A stretch of DNA of 64,000 nucleotides from Saccharomonospora cyanea NA-134 (GCF_000244975.1 NZ_CM001440.1:4820325-4884324); one strand, 5' to 3'; numbered from the stretch's first letter, positions 54,557-63,224 are shown. Notes: generated from the letters alone by a model not told the origin. Numbers and translations are program-made.

Positions 54557-55345
54557 TCACGCGGACTGCTTCGCCTTCTTCCCGGCGTTGTCGTCACCGT
54601 CCTGAGCCTCGATCTCCGCCGGACTCGGGTCGGCCCCGAGCCGTTCGACGGCCTGCTGCAGCGCCGAGCGGCTGGAGGTGAGCCGGTCGAGCACCGCGGC
54701 CCGCAGTTCGTAGGCCTCCTTGCGCAGCGCCCGAGCCTCGGCCAGCCTGGTCTCCGCCTCAGTGATCATCGCGTCGGCCCGCTGTTCCGTGGTCCGCTTC
54801 AGTTCGGCGGCCTCGTGCTCGACCTTCTTCCGTTGCGCGGCGAGCTCGGCCTCGGTGGTCTTCCGCTGCTGCTCACGCCGCTCCTCCGCCTCCTTGTCCA
54901 GACGCTCACGCTCCGCCGCGGCTTCGGCGGCGAGCTTCTCCGCCTCGGCCTGCGCCTTCTTCCGCGTCTTCTCGGCGTAGGCGTCGGCGGCATCCCGCAC
55001 GTTCGCGGCGTCGGCGTCCGCCTTCGCCCTCAGCTCCGCGATCTCCTCCTCCGCGAGCCGCATCATGGTCTTGACCCGTTCGGTCATGGCGGCGGGCCCC
55101 GCCGGGTCCTCGACCATGCGGGCGAGCGCGTTCTTGGTGTCGCTGAGCTCCTTCTGCGCGTAGCTCAGCGCCTTCGTCAGTTCCGCGACCGACGCTCCTG
55201 CCTCGTCCCGGTGACGTGCCGCGTTGGCGAGCTCGGCGTTCAGTTTCTTGATGTGTTCGTCCACTTGGGCCTGGTCGTAACCGCGAAAGGCGGTTGCGAA
55301 CGCCGCATTTGTCGCCTGTGTGGGGGATGCCTGCGCTTCAACCAT
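54557..55345 (-). CDS. DivIVA-domain coiled-coil protein
   Basis: 262 residues. The N-terminal DivIVA signature is FATAFRGYDQAQVDEHIKKL, in which RGYDxxQVD is diagnostic. The rest is a long coiled coil with many A/E/K/R heptads (RLAEEEIAELRAKADADAAN), ending in an acidic/Lys tail. DivIVA/Wag31 relatives bind curved membrane and organise polar growth; this shorter version resembles the cellulose-binding-protein-like/SepIVA group. A TATGGT box (55352-55357) six bases before the ATG suggests a leaderless mRNA. Frames extending further upstream are not used. It is divergent from the DUF445 gene. Confidence 0.85.
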   Translation of the reverse strand: MVEAQASPTQATNAAFATAFRGYDQAQVDEHIKKLNAELANAARHRDEAGASVAELTKALSYAQKELSDTKNALARMVEDPAGPAAMTERVKTMMRLAEEEIAELRAKADADAANVRDAADAYAEKTRKKAQAEAEKLAAEAAAERERLDKEAEERREQQRKTTEAELAAQRKKVEHEAAELKRTTEQRADAMITEAETRLAEARALRKEAYELRAAVLDRLTSSRSALQQAVERLGADPSPAEIEAQDGDDNAGKKAKQSA

Positions 55346-55351
55346 CCGGCC

Positions 55352-55357
55352 ACCATA
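55352..55357 (-). promoter_or_regulatory. Putative -10 box TATGGT of DivIVA-domain gene
   Basis: On the minus strand TATGGT is followed by six bases and the ATG at 55345, matching the leaderless pattern. Confidence 0.45.
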
Positions 55358-55472
55358 ATGAGTTCGGGTTGCCTTCCCAACCTTTCGCGCGCCGTTTCCG
55401 GTGGACCGGCCGTAGTGCGCGCCGAATGGCAGGCAGGAAATGCGGCGGGCGAAAGCCGGCGAGGAGGTCGTG

Positions 55473-56702
55473 GTGGAAGCAGTTCTCGATGATCTCGCCG
55501 GGAACTGGCCCCTGTACACGGCGATCCCCGTCGTCGCCGCGCTGATCGGGTACGTCACCAAGCGCGTGGCCATCGAGATGATGTTCCGTCCACTCGACTT
55601 CGTGGGGGTGAAGGGCACCTTCCTCGGCTGGCAGGGCGTGGTGCCCCGGCACGGGGGCAGGATGGCCGCGACGGCCACCGACCTGCTCACCAAGAACGTT
55701 CTCGACGTCGCGGAGGTCTTCGCCAGGATCGACGCCGACCGGCTCGTCACGGAGATCGAACAACCACTGCTGAAGGCCGTCGACGACATCACCCGGGAGG
55801 TGCTCGCCGAACACCATCCCCGGTTGTGGGAGCGGCTGCCGCCCATGGCGCGGGATCTCGTGGTCAAGCACATCCAGGCGGGCACGCCGCGTCTCGTGCG
55901 CCAGGTGCTGGACGAACTCCGCGACAACGTCGACGACATCCTCGACATCAAGCGGTTGAGCGTGCAGCGGCTGACCCAGGACAAGGCCCTGCTCGTGAAA
56001 TTGATCAGGGAGACGTCGCGGCCCGAAATGGCGTTCATCGCCCGTTCGGGTATCTATTTCGGGTTCTTTCTCGGCATCGTGCAGTCGGTCGTGTGGGCGT
56101 TGACGAAGAACCCGCTCGTGATGCCGATCTTCGGGGCCTCCATCGGGTTGTTCACCGACTGGCTGGCGATCAAATTGATCTTCGTTCCCCGCGATCCCGT
56201 GCGGTTGCCGGGCGGACTTCTGCTGCATGGGATGTTCCAGCGCAGGCGCGCGGAGGTCGCGCGTCAGTACGGCGAGATGATCGCGAACGAGCTGCTCACC
56301 GTCGACAACGTGCTTGACGCACTCCTGAACGGACCGAGGTCGGACCGGCTCAGGGCCATGATCCGCAGGCTCGTCGCCGAGGCGGTCGACGAACAGGCCG
56401 AGGCCGCCCGCCCACTGGTCAACGCGGCCATCGGACCGCAACGCCTCGACGAGATGAAACGGGCCGCGGCGGCGAAGTCGATCGAACGGCTCCCCGTCAC
56501 ACTGCTCCCCGCGAGGAGCTACCTCTCCAGGGCGATGGACGTGGCCAACCTCGTGGAGCAGCGCATGACACGCATGACCTCCACCGAGTACGAGGGTCTG
56601 CTGCGGCCCGCGTTCCGTCAGGACGAGTGGAAGCTCGTCGCTGTGGGAGGGCTCATCGGGTTCCTGGTCGGGGAACTGCAGGTCCTGGTGATGCTGCACT
56701 GA
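55473..56702 (+). CDS. DUF445 membrane protein
   Basis: 409 residues. N-terminal membrane segment (LYTAIPVVAALIGYVTKRVA), then a soluble helical region (LLKAVDDITREVLAEHHPRL). Two central hydrophobic stretches (GIYFGFFLGIVQSVVWAL and the following IFGASIGLFTDWLAIKLIF) and a C-terminal one (VAVGGLIGFLVGELQVLVML) follow. The GY(V/I)TKRVAIEMMF and TDWLAIKLIF repeats are the DUF445 signature. Start GTG at 55473 is five bases after GAGGAGG; an ATG-type start at 55440 is less supported. Its last 50 bp overlap the end of the convergent permease gene. Function unknown in the family. Confidence 0.83.
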   Translation: MEAVLDDLAGNWPLYTAIPVVAALIGYVTKRVAIEMMFRPLDFVGVKGTFLGWQGVVPRHGGRMAATATDLLTKNVLDVAEVFARIDADRLVTEIEQPLLKAVDDITREVLAEHHPRLWERLPPMARDLVVKHIQAGTPRLVRQVLDELRDNVDDILDIKRLSVQRLTQDKALLVKLIRETSRPEMAFIARSGIYFGFFLGIVQSVVWALTKNPLVMPIFGASIGLFTDWLAIKLIFVPRDPVRLPGGLLLHGMFQRRRAEVARQYGEMIANELLTVDNVLDALLNGPRSDRLRAMIRRLVAEAVDEQAEAARPLVNAAIGPQRLDEMKRAAAAKSIERLPVTLLPARSYLSRAMDVANLVEQRMTRMTSTEYEGLLRPAFRQDEWKLVAVGGLIGFLVGELQVLVMLH

Positions 56703-57576
56703 CCGGTTCGTCGCGCGCCTCGCCCGCGCCGTTGCCGACACCGGACGCCCTGCCGCGGACGTACTCCACGACCCGGCACACCAGATAGATCGTGAACGAG
56801 ATGGCCGTGACGAAGAAGCTGACCGGCGCGCCCGGTGCCAGAGACAGCACGATCCCGCCGAGTGCGGCCAGTTCGGCGAACACCACGGCCAGGACGGTGG
56901 CCCGCAGCGGACTGGCCGTCACCCTCGCCGCCGCCGCGGCGGGGGTGACCATCAACGCCACCACCAGCAACGCACCGACGATCTGCACCCCCAGCGCGGT
57001 GGCAACGCCGATGAGCACCGCGAACAGCGGAGCGAGCAACCCTCCGGGTACGCCCCGCGCGGTGGCGACGGCGGGGTCGACGCTGGAGAACAGCAGCGGC
57101 CGGTACACGAGGGCGAGCACCACGAGCACGACGACGGCCGCGATCAGCAACGCCGTCAGGTCGGTCGGCTCGATGGCCACGATCTGGCCGACGAGGATGC
57201 CGAACTTGTTCGACGTGCGCCCCGGGTAGTACCAGAGCAGGAGCACGCCGAGTCCGAGCCCGAAGGCGAGGATGACGCCGATCACCGAGTCACGGTCCGA
57301 CTCCCGGCCTCCCAGCAGGCCCAGCAGGAGAGCGGCCACCACCGCACCGGCGAGCGCCCCGTACCCGACACCGACGCCGAGCAGCAGCGCCGCCGCGGCC
57401 CCGGTGAAGGCCAGCTCGGCGGTGCCGTGCACGGCGAACGACATGCGGCGCATGACGATGAGCGGCCCCAACGTTCCCGCCACGAGCCCGAGCACGGCCG
57501 CCGCGAGCAGTGCCGTCTGCACGAAGTCGAAGCCGAGCAGCTCCATCGTCAGGTCGATGTCGAACAACTGGTCCAT
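56653..57576 (-). CDS. znuB: ABC metal-ion transporter permease (ZnuB-like)
   Basis: 307 residues with about eight or nine hydrophobic segments of the ABC-3 permease family (MRRMSFAVHGTAELAFTGAA is the typical loop). Together with the ATPase and binding protein encoded upstream it forms an importer for zinc or manganese; zinc is favoured by the His-rich binding protein and the candidate Zur box. The C-terminal tail is Gly/Ala/Pro-rich and overlaps the DUF445 gene tail-to-tail by 50 bp. Start ATG at 57576, 15 bp after the ATPase gene. Confidence 0.9.
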   Translation of the reverse strand: MDQLFDIDLTMELLGFDFVQTALLAAAVLGLVAGTLGPLIVMRRMSFAVHGTAELAFTGAAAALLLGVGVGYGALAGAVVAALLLGLLGGRESDRDSVIGVILAFGLGLGVLLLWYYPGRTSNKFGILVGQIVAIEPTDLTALLIAAVVVLVVLALVYRPLLFSSVDPAVATARGVPGGLLAPLFAVLIGVATALGVQIVGALLVVALMVTPAAAAARVTASPLRATVLAVVFAELAALGGIVLSLAPGAPVSFFVTAISFTIYLVCRVVEYVRGRASGVGNGAGEARDEPVSAASPGPAVPRPGTR

Positions 57577-57591
57577 GCGAAAGCCTTCGGG

Positions 57592-58404
57592 TCAGGGGTG
57601 GTGCGTTTCGTCCTCGCAGAGCGCGCTCTGCGCACCCGCGACGTGGATCTGGCCGCCGACCCTGACGACCTCCACGCGCGAGCGGTAGAGCTCGGACAGC
57701 GTCGACGACGTCATCACCTCGTCGGGCGTGCCGATGCGGAACTGGCCGTCGACGAGGTACAGCACCCGGTCGACGTACGGCAGGATCGGGTTGATCTCGT
57801 GGGTGACGAACAGCACGGCCGTGTCCGCCTCCCGCCTGCGCTCGTCGATGAGGCTCGCCACGATCCGCTGGTGGGTGAGGTCCAGTGACGCCAGTGGCTC
57901 GTCACACAGCAACACGTCCGGTTCGCCGATGAGCGCCTGCGCGACCCGCAGCCGCTGTTGCTCACCGCCGGAGAGCCTGCCCACCGGCGAGTCGGCGTAG
58001 CGCTGGGCACCCACGGCCTCGATCGCGTGCTCGATGCGCTCGCGGCGTCGCCGCAGCCCACGCAGACCGAGGCCCCAGCGGTGACCGTCGAGACCGAGCC
58101 CGACGAGGTCGCGGCCCCGCAGCGTCAGCCCGTCGTCCATGGCGCGTTGCTGGGGTACGTAGCCGACACGCTCGTTGCCCCTGCCGGGTTTCCTGCCCGC
58201 CACCGTCACCGTGCCCGCGCTGAGCTCCTGAAGTCCCAGGAGCACGCGCAGCAGGCTCGTCTTTCCCGACCCGTTGGGGCCGAGCACCGCCAGGAACTCG
58301 CCCGGCGCGACGTCGAGTCCGAGGCCCGACCACAGCGTCCGTTCGCCGAACCGCAGCGCCGCGTCCCTGACCTCGACGGCGGCCCGCGTCGTCGTCACGT
58401 CCAC
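57592..58404 (-). CDS. znuC: ABC transporter ATP-binding protein (ZnuC-like)
   Basis: 270 residues. Walker A LGPNGSGKTSLLRVLLGL, signature VGRLSGGEQQRLRVAQAL, Walker B DVLLCDEPLASLD and switch His in FVTHEINPI. It energises the ZnuB-type permease. The C-terminal tail contains His and Cys residues (the end reads CEDETHHP), which might bind metal. GTG start 12 bp after the binding-protein gene. Confidence 0.93.
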   Translation of the reverse strand: MDVTTTRAAVEVRDAALRFGERTLWSGLGLDVAPGEFLAVLGPNGSGKTSLLRVLLGLQELSAGTVTVAGRKPGRGNERVGYVPQQRAMDDGLTLRGRDLVGLGLDGHRWGLGLRGLRRRRERIEHAIEAVGAQRYADSPVGRLSGGEQQRLRVAQALIGEPDVLLCDEPLASLDLTHQRIVASLIDERRREADTAVLFVTHEINPILPYVDRVLYLVDGQFRIGTPDEVMTSSTLSELYRSRVEVVRVGGQIHVAGAQSALCEDETHHP

Positions 58405-58416
58405 TCGGTCATCCGC

Positions 58417-59388
58417 TCACTCGTCCAGTGCCTTCGCCAGCGCGTCGACCTGCGCGCCCATCCAAGAAATGTAGTCGCTCCGCCCCTCGGGAAGCGTCTC
58501 GGTGACGTCGACGACCGGTGTCCCGGCCTCCCGTGCGGCCTCGACGATCTTCTCGGTGGCGGGCGTGGCCGTCTGGGTGTTGCGCACCACCGCGTCGGCC
58601 TCGCCGGAGACCAGCTCCAGCATCCGTTGCTGCGCGGCGACGGGCACGTCGGTCTCGTTCTCCACGGCCGAGGCGAACTCGTGTGGGGTGATGTCCTCGA
58701 GCTCGGCGGCGCTCAACAGGTACTGCGCGAGAGGCTCGGTGGCCGCCACCTTCGCACCCGCATGGCGCTCGGCGACCCCTTCGACCTCGTGCACCAGCTC
58801 GTCGATGCTCTCGGTGAAGTCGGCGGCGTTGTCCTCGAACACCTTCTTCTGCTGAGGCAGGAGTTCACCCAGTTCGGCGGCCAGCCGGTCGGCGACGCCC
58901 GCCACGACCGGAAGGTCGTACCAGACGTGCTCGTTGCCGTGCTCGTGCCCATGCTCGTGGGAGTGGCCGTGCCCCTCCGGCTCGGCGTGTTCGTGGGCTT
59001 CGGCGCCTTCCTCGGGCCGGCCCTGCGCCTGGTCGACGGCCACGACCGTCGGGGCGTCGCTGTTCTCGGCGAGTTGCGGGAAGAAGTCGTCGTAACCGCC
59101 GCCGTTCCAGACGAGCAGTTCGGCGGAGGCCACCTCGGCCGCGTCGGCGGCCCCGGCTTGGTACGAGTGCGGGTCGGCGGAGGGATCCTCGATGATCGAG
59201 GTCACCTCCACGTGCTCGCCGCCGACAGCGGCGACGACACTCGCCCACACGTTCGTGGAGGCGACCACCTGTATCCGGCCGTCCTCACTCTGCGCCGCGC
59301 CGTCCTGCCCACCGCAGGCGGCCACCAGCACGGCGAGTACAGCTGACAGTGAGACACCGGCAACCGATCGCCGACGCGTGTCGTGCAT
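58417..59388 (-). CDS. znuA: Zinc-binding lipoprotein of ABC importer (ZnuA-like)
   Basis: 323 residues. Signal sequence with lipobox VLVAACGG (Cys about 25), then the cluster 9 solute-binding fold: IQVVASTNVWASVVAAVGG, DPHSYQAG with the first His ligand, VWNGGGYDDFF, and a His/Glu-rich loop of about 25 residues (HEHAEPEGHGHSHEHGHEHG) before VWYDLP. Such a His-rich loop is typical of zinc-specific ZnuA and not of manganese binders. TETLPEG lies near the end. ATG at 59388 is chosen for the signal peptide; the frame is open further upstream but crosses the promoter region. Confidence 0.93.
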   Translation of the reverse strand: MHDTRRRSVAGVSLSAVLAVLVAACGGQDGAAQSEDGRIQVVASTNVWASVVAAVGGEHVEVTSIIEDPSADPHSYQAGAADAAEVASAELLVWNGGGYDDFFPQLAENSDAPTVVAVDQAQGRPEEGAEAHEHAEPEGHGHSHEHGHEHGNEHVWYDLPVVAGVADRLAAELGELLPQQKKVFEDNAADFTESIDELVHEVEGVAERHAGAKVAATEPLAQYLLSAAELEDITPHEFASAVENETDVPVAAQQRMLELVSGEADAVVRNTQTATPATEKIVEAAREAGTPVVDVTETLPEGRSDYISWMGAQVDALAKALDE

Positions 59389-59418
59389 CGAGGCCCCCAC
59401 TCCGTCCAAAGCCAGTCT

Positions 59419-59439
59419 TGGAAATGATTGTCGATACCA
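59419..59439. promoter_or_regulatory. Candidate Zur box
   Basis: TGGAAATGATTGTCGATACCA, 31 bp upstream of the znuA start: an imperfect palindrome (TGG ... CCA) with the AATGATT core seen in actinobacterial Zur sites. It should repress the importer when zinc is plentiful. Confidence 0.6.
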
Positions 59440-59544
59440 CCTTACCGGATCGATTGACGGTTCATCCATCGGTCGGGTGATTAGTGCGGCTACTGAAAGC
59501 AACCATGTGACGCACGTTGTGCGCTCCTTCTGCTGTGGCTTCTG

Positions 59545-59562
59545 AACCGTTACGGTTTGTTC
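59545..59562 (+). promoter_or_regulatory. Operator AACCGT-T-ACGGTT overlapping the LacI-gene promoter
   Basis: Perfect 13-bp palindrome at 59545-59557. Its right half contains TACGGT (59551-59556), a -10 box six bases before the ATG at 59563. A CG-centred palindrome of this kind is typical for LacI/PurR-family proteins, so the gene is probably autoregulated. Confidence 0.6.
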
Positions 59563-60663
59563 ATGAACCGGCCGATGCGAACCAGGCGAGGCGCGACGCT
59601 CGCGTCGCTCGCCGCTGAGCTGGGCGTGTCCAGGACCACTGTGTCCAATGCGTACAACCGGCCGGACCAACTGTCCCCGGAGTTGCGCCGACGGGTGCTG
59701 GAGACGGCCCGCCGCCTCGGCTACCCCGGTCCCGACCCCGTGGCCAGGTCACTGCGCACGCGCAAGGCGGGCGCGGTGGGGCTGCTACTCACCGAGAACC
59801 TCTCCTACGCGTTCCGCGACCCAGCGGCCGTGGGCGTGCTCGAAGGTCTCGCGCTCGCCTGCGAGGACGCGGGCGTCGGCCTTCACCTCGTCCCGGCCAG
59901 CCCCGGCAAGGAAGAGGTCGCCGCGGTGCACCGCGCGGGGGTCGACGGGTTCGTCGTGTACTCCGTTCCGGACGACGACCCCCACCTGGCCGCCGCGCTG
60001 TCCCGCCCGGTGCCCACCGTCATCGTCGACCAACCCCAACTCGACGGAATCGACCGCGTGTCCCCCGACGACGAAACCGCCATCGTGCAGGTGGCCGACC
60101 ACGTCGTCGGCCTCGGCCACCGGCAGATCGGCGTGCTGTGCATGCGCCTCGGCCGCGACCGCAACGACGGCTTCGCCTCCCGCGACCGGCAGCGACAGGC
60201 CCACTACCACGTCCAGCGCACTCGCCTGGCCGCGCTGGCCAGGACGTTCGAGGCCGCGGGCGTCGACTGGAACACCGTGCCGGTCGTCGAGCGGTTCGAC
60301 CACACCGTCGACGACGGAGCCACCGCCGCCAGGCAACTGCTCGACGCGCACCCTCGCGTCACCGCGCTCATCTGCACCTCCGACATCCTCGCCCTGGGTG
60401 CGCTCGCCGAGGCGGGCAGGCGGGGGCTCCGCGTCCCCGCCGATCTCACGATCACCGGTTTCGACGGCATCGCCGAGGCGTCCCGGGCCGGACTCACCAC
60501 GGTTCACCAGCCCGTGCTCGAGAAGGGGCGCGCGGCGGGGAAGCTCCTGCTGGGAGCGAGTGACCGCGTGAGCCCCAAGCTGATCACCCTGCCCACCGAA
60601 CTGCGGGTGGGCACCACGTCAGCGCCTCCGCGCACGGCCGAAGAACAATGGTTCGGGCCGTGA
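59563..60663 (+). CDS. LacI-family transcriptional regulator
   Basis: 366 residues. HTH and hinge: ATLASLAAELGVSRTTVSNA, then RRRVLETARRLGYPGPDPVARSL. The periplasmic-binding-protein-like core follows (GAVGLLLTENLSYAFRDPAA, ALICTSDILALGALAEAGRR, ITGFDGIAEA). It senses a small molecule, often a sugar or nucleoside; the ligand is unknown and no sugar operon adjoins it. The insertion around GRDRNDGFASRDRQRQAHYH is longer than usual. ATG at 59563 fits the leaderless promoter; TTG 59557 would add two residues. Confidence 0.9.
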   Translation: MNRPMRTRRGATLASLAAELGVSRTTVSNAYNRPDQLSPELRRRVLETARRLGYPGPDPVARSLRTRKAGAVGLLLTENLSYAFRDPAAVGVLEGLALACEDAGVGLHLVPASPGKEEVAAVHRAGVDGFVVYSVPDDDPHLAAALSRPVPTVIVDQPQLDGIDRVSPDDETAIVQVADHVVGLGHRQIGVLCMRLGRDRNDGFASRDRQRQAHYHVQRTRLAALARTFEAAGVDWNTVPVVERFDHTVDDGATAARQLLDAHPRVTALICTSDILALGALAEAGRRGLRVPADLTITGFDGIAEASRAGLTTVHQPVLEKGRAAGKLLLGASDRVSPKLITLPTELRVGTTSAPPRTAEEQWFGP

Positions 60664-60713
60664 ATACTTCGGCCCGGTGTCCGATGTCTGAAGCGACGGG
60701 AAAGCGAGAGGTC

Positions 60714-61205
60714 ATGACCGCGATCGACAAGCTCCTGGACCGCAACCGAGAGATCGGCAACATCGTGCCCGGCGACCGGTCGTCGCCGCGCCCTTCTCTC
60801 AATGTTGCGATCCTGACCTGCATGGACGCGCGAATCCGCGTCTTCGAGATCTTCGGGCTGCTGCAGGGCGAGGCACACGTGCTGCGCAACGCGGGCGGTG
60901 TCGTCACCGACGACATGATCCGGTCGCTCTCGCTCAGTCAGCGCAAGCTGGGCACTCGTGAGGTGCTGGTCGTGCAGCACACCGACTGTGGTCTGAACAC
61001 GGTCACCGAGGACAGTTTCAAAGACGAGCTGGAGGCCGCCAGCGGCATGCGACCGCCGTGGGCGGTGGAGGCGTTCCGCGACGTCGACGCCAACGTTCGG
61101 CAGTCCGTGCAGCGGGTCAGGCGCAACCCGTACCTGCTGCACACCGACCTGGTACGCGGGTTCGTCTACGACGTGAAGACCGGGGAGCTCCGCGAGGTCG
61201 ACTGA
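60714..61205 (+). CDS. Beta-class carbonic anhydrase
   Basis: 163 residues. Zinc ligands Cys and Asp/Arg dyad in ILTCMDARIRV, then His and Cys in VVQHTDCGLNTVT: a complete beta-CA site that interconverts CO2 and bicarbonate. HVLRNAGGVVTDDMIRSLSL is conserved. ATG at 60714 follows GAGAGG; starts at 60684 or 60648 are possible. In mycobacteria canB is followed by mutY, the same pair as here. The short C-terminus puts it with the small actinobacterial beta-CA group. Confidence 0.9.
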   Translation: MTAIDKLLDRNREIGNIVPGDRSSPRPSLNVAILTCMDARIRVFEIFGLLQGEAHVLRNAGGVVTDDMIRSLSLSQRKLGTREVLVVQHTDCGLNTVTEDSFKDELEAASGMRPPWAVEAFRDVDANVRQSVQRVRRNPYLLHTDLVRGFVYDVKTGELREVD

Positions 61206-61229
61206 GCCGGCGGCTAACCTTGTCGGACG

Positions 61230-62111
61230 ATGTCCATCGACGCCGAGACGCTCATCGACTGGTTCGGCACGAGCGCACGCGACCTGCCGTGGCGACACGC
61301 CGACTGCACCCCGTGGGGCGTGCTGGTCAGCGAGGTGATGTTGCAACAGACCCCGGTGGCCAGGGTGCTGCCGGTGTGGCAACAGTGGCTGGAGCGCTGG
61401 CCGAAACCGTCGGCTCTCGCCTCCGCCACGCAGGGTGAGGTGGTGCGCGCCTGGGGTAAGCTCGGCTACCCCCGGCGCGCCCTGCGGCTGCATACCGCCG
61501 CCACCGCGATCGCCGACGAACACGGCGACGAGGTGCCCTCCGACGTCGACACGTTGCTGGGGCTGCCCGGCATCGGCGCGTACACGGCGCGGGCGGTGGC
61601 CGCCTTCGCCTACGGCAGGCGTGCACCGGTGGTGGACACCAACGTTCGTAGGGTGGTTGCGAGAGCCGTCCATGGCGCGGGCGAAGCCGGTCCGCCGTCG
61701 ACGAACCGGGACCTCCGGGACGTCGAGGCGCTGCTGCCCGACGGCCCGGACGAGTCCTGTGCCGCGCGGTTCTCCGCGGCCCTGATGGAGCTCGGCGCGC
61801 TGGTCTGCACGGCCCGCAACCCCCGTTGCGCCGACTGCCCGATCTTCGACACCTGCGCCTGGCAGAAGGCCGGTCGACCTGCGTATACGGGTCCGGCGAG
61901 ACCGACGCAGCGCTACGGCGGCACCGACCGCCACGTCCGTGGTCTGTTGCTCGACGTGCTGCGCGGAACCACCGAGCCGGTGGAGAAGGCGAGGCTCGAT
62001 CTGGCGTGGCCGAAGGCCGGGCAGCGGGACGCGTGTCTCGACTCCCTACTGGCCGACGGACTGGTGGAACAGACCGCCGACGGGCGGTTCGCCCTGCCTG
62101 GCGAGCATTGA
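61230..62111 (+). CDS. mutY: A/G-specific adenine glycosylase
   Basis: Removes adenine mispaired with 8-oxoguanine. 293 residues. The WGVLVSEVMLQQTPVARVLP helix carries the catalytic Glu; LLGLPGIGAYTARAVAAFAY is the helix-hairpin-helix, followed by VVDTNVRRVVAR with the catalytic Asp. The iron-sulfur cluster loop CTARNPRCADCPIFDTC has the C-x6-C-x2-C-x5-C spacing. The C-terminal 8-oxoG recognition domain of longer MutY proteins is missing or much shortened, as is usual for actinobacterial forms. It follows the carbonic anhydrase gene by 24 bp. Confidence 0.94.
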   Translation: MSIDAETLIDWFGTSARDLPWRHADCTPWGVLVSEVMLQQTPVARVLPVWQQWLERWPKPSALASATQGEVVRAWGKLGYPRRALRLHTAATAIADEHGDEVPSDVDTLLGLPGIGAYTARAVAAFAYGRRAPVVDTNVRRVVARAVHGAGEAGPPSTNRDLRDVEALLPDGPDESCAARFSAALMELGALVCTARNPRCADCPIFDTCAWQKAGRPAYTGPARPTQRYGGTDRHVRGLLLDVLRGTTEPVEKARLDLAWPKAGQRDACLDSLLADGLVEQTADGRFALPGEH

Positions 62112-62171
62112 CAAGGTAACCGGGGCAGTTGGCAAGATCCTCACCTCACGCGCCTGCGAGGGAGAGATCAC

Positions 62172-63101
62172 ATGGCCGAGAAGCCCGTCATCGATCGTCG
62201 CACGTTGTTGGTGGGCGGCGGACTCGCCGTCACCGCGCTGGGTACCGCCCTGACCGTTCCCGCCCAGGCCTCCCCACGCCCACGTCCGGTGGAGGCCCCG
62301 AACATGTACGGCACCGCCGTCTGGGGCGCCCGCCCACCCCGGGAACCCATCACCCTGCTGAACCACAAGCCGACCTACATCGTCGTCCACCACACCGTGG
62401 AGCCGGGCAACACCGACGACTACTCGCTCGACCGCGCGTTCGCGATCTCGCGGAGCATCCAGAACTTCCACATGGACTCGCGAGGTTGGATCGACACCGG
62501 TCAGCAGTTCACGATCAGCCGCGGCGGCTTCATCACGGAGGGCAGGCACCGCAGCATCGAGGCGCTGCGAGGCGGAACACAGCACGTGCTGGGCGCCAAC
62601 GTCGCCAACCACAACAGCGAGATCGTCGGTATCGAGAACGAGGGCCTCTACATGGAGGTCGACGTGCCGGAGACACTGTGGCTCTCGCTCGTCGCGCTGG
62701 TGTCGTACATGGCCTCGCAGTACGGCGTGAGCCCGGAGCTCATCCGGGGGCATCGCGACTTCAACGCCACCGCCTGCCCGGGCGACGTCCTGTACGCCCG
62801 GCTGCCGGAGTTGCGGCAGGCCGTGGCCGACCGTCTCGGCGTGACGTTCCGCCAACCCGAACCGACGCCACTGCTGCGACCCGGCGACACAGGTGACGAC
62901 GTGCGCCTCGCACAGCAACGGCTGCGGGCACGCGGCTACGACGTGGCCGTCGACGGCGTGTTCGGCGACGAGACCCGCGACGCGGTGGCGGCGTTCGCCG
63001 CGAGCAACGGCCTGAGCGAACCGACCTGCCAGGCGTGCGCCCGGGCCGACGAGCGCGGCTACCTCGGCGCCGACGTGTGGGAGCGCCTGGCACCCCGGTG
63101 A
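62172..63101 (+). CDS. Tat-exported N-acetylmuramoyl-L-alanine amidase with peptidoglycan-binding domain
   Basis: 309 residues. The N-terminus DRRTLLVGGGLAVTALGTAL is a twin-arginine signal with cleavage probably after AQA (about residue 33). Amidase_2/PGRP domain: YIVVHHTVEPGN (zinc His), VGIENEGLYM and GHRDFNATACPGD (His and zinc-binding Cys). The last 75 residues are a PG_binding_1 repeat (LRPGDTGDDVRLAQQRLRAR and VDGVFGDETRDAV). It cuts the amide between muramic acid and the stem peptide in the cell wall. GGGAGAG precedes the ATG. Confidence 0.92.
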   Translation: MAEKPVIDRRTLLVGGGLAVTALGTALTVPAQASPRPRPVEAPNMYGTAVWGARPPREPITLLNHKPTYIVVHHTVEPGNTDDYSLDRAFAISRSIQNFHMDSRGWIDTGQQFTISRGGFITEGRHRSIEALRGGTQHVLGANVANHNSEIVGIENEGLYMEVDVPETLWLSLVALVSYMASQYGVSPELIRGHRDFNATACPGDVLYARLPELRQAVADRLGVTFRQPEPTPLLRPGDTGDDVRLAQQRLRARGYDVAVDGVFGDETRDAVAAFAASNGLSEPTCQACARADERGYLGADVWERLAPR

Positions 63102-63224
63102 CGACGCGCGTGGCCGGGTTGCCGGACGGCGGCCCGGCCACGCGCCGGCGCGAGAAGCTCCCCGGTTTCCTCGCACCCGAGCAGGTACGTGACACCAGAT
63201 CGGAATATTGCTATCCTGCGCCCA

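Noticed and set aside
55346-56038. Longer N-terminus for the DivIVA-type protein
   Set aside because: The extension lies antisense to the DUF445 gene, and the family signature begins just after the ATG at 55345.
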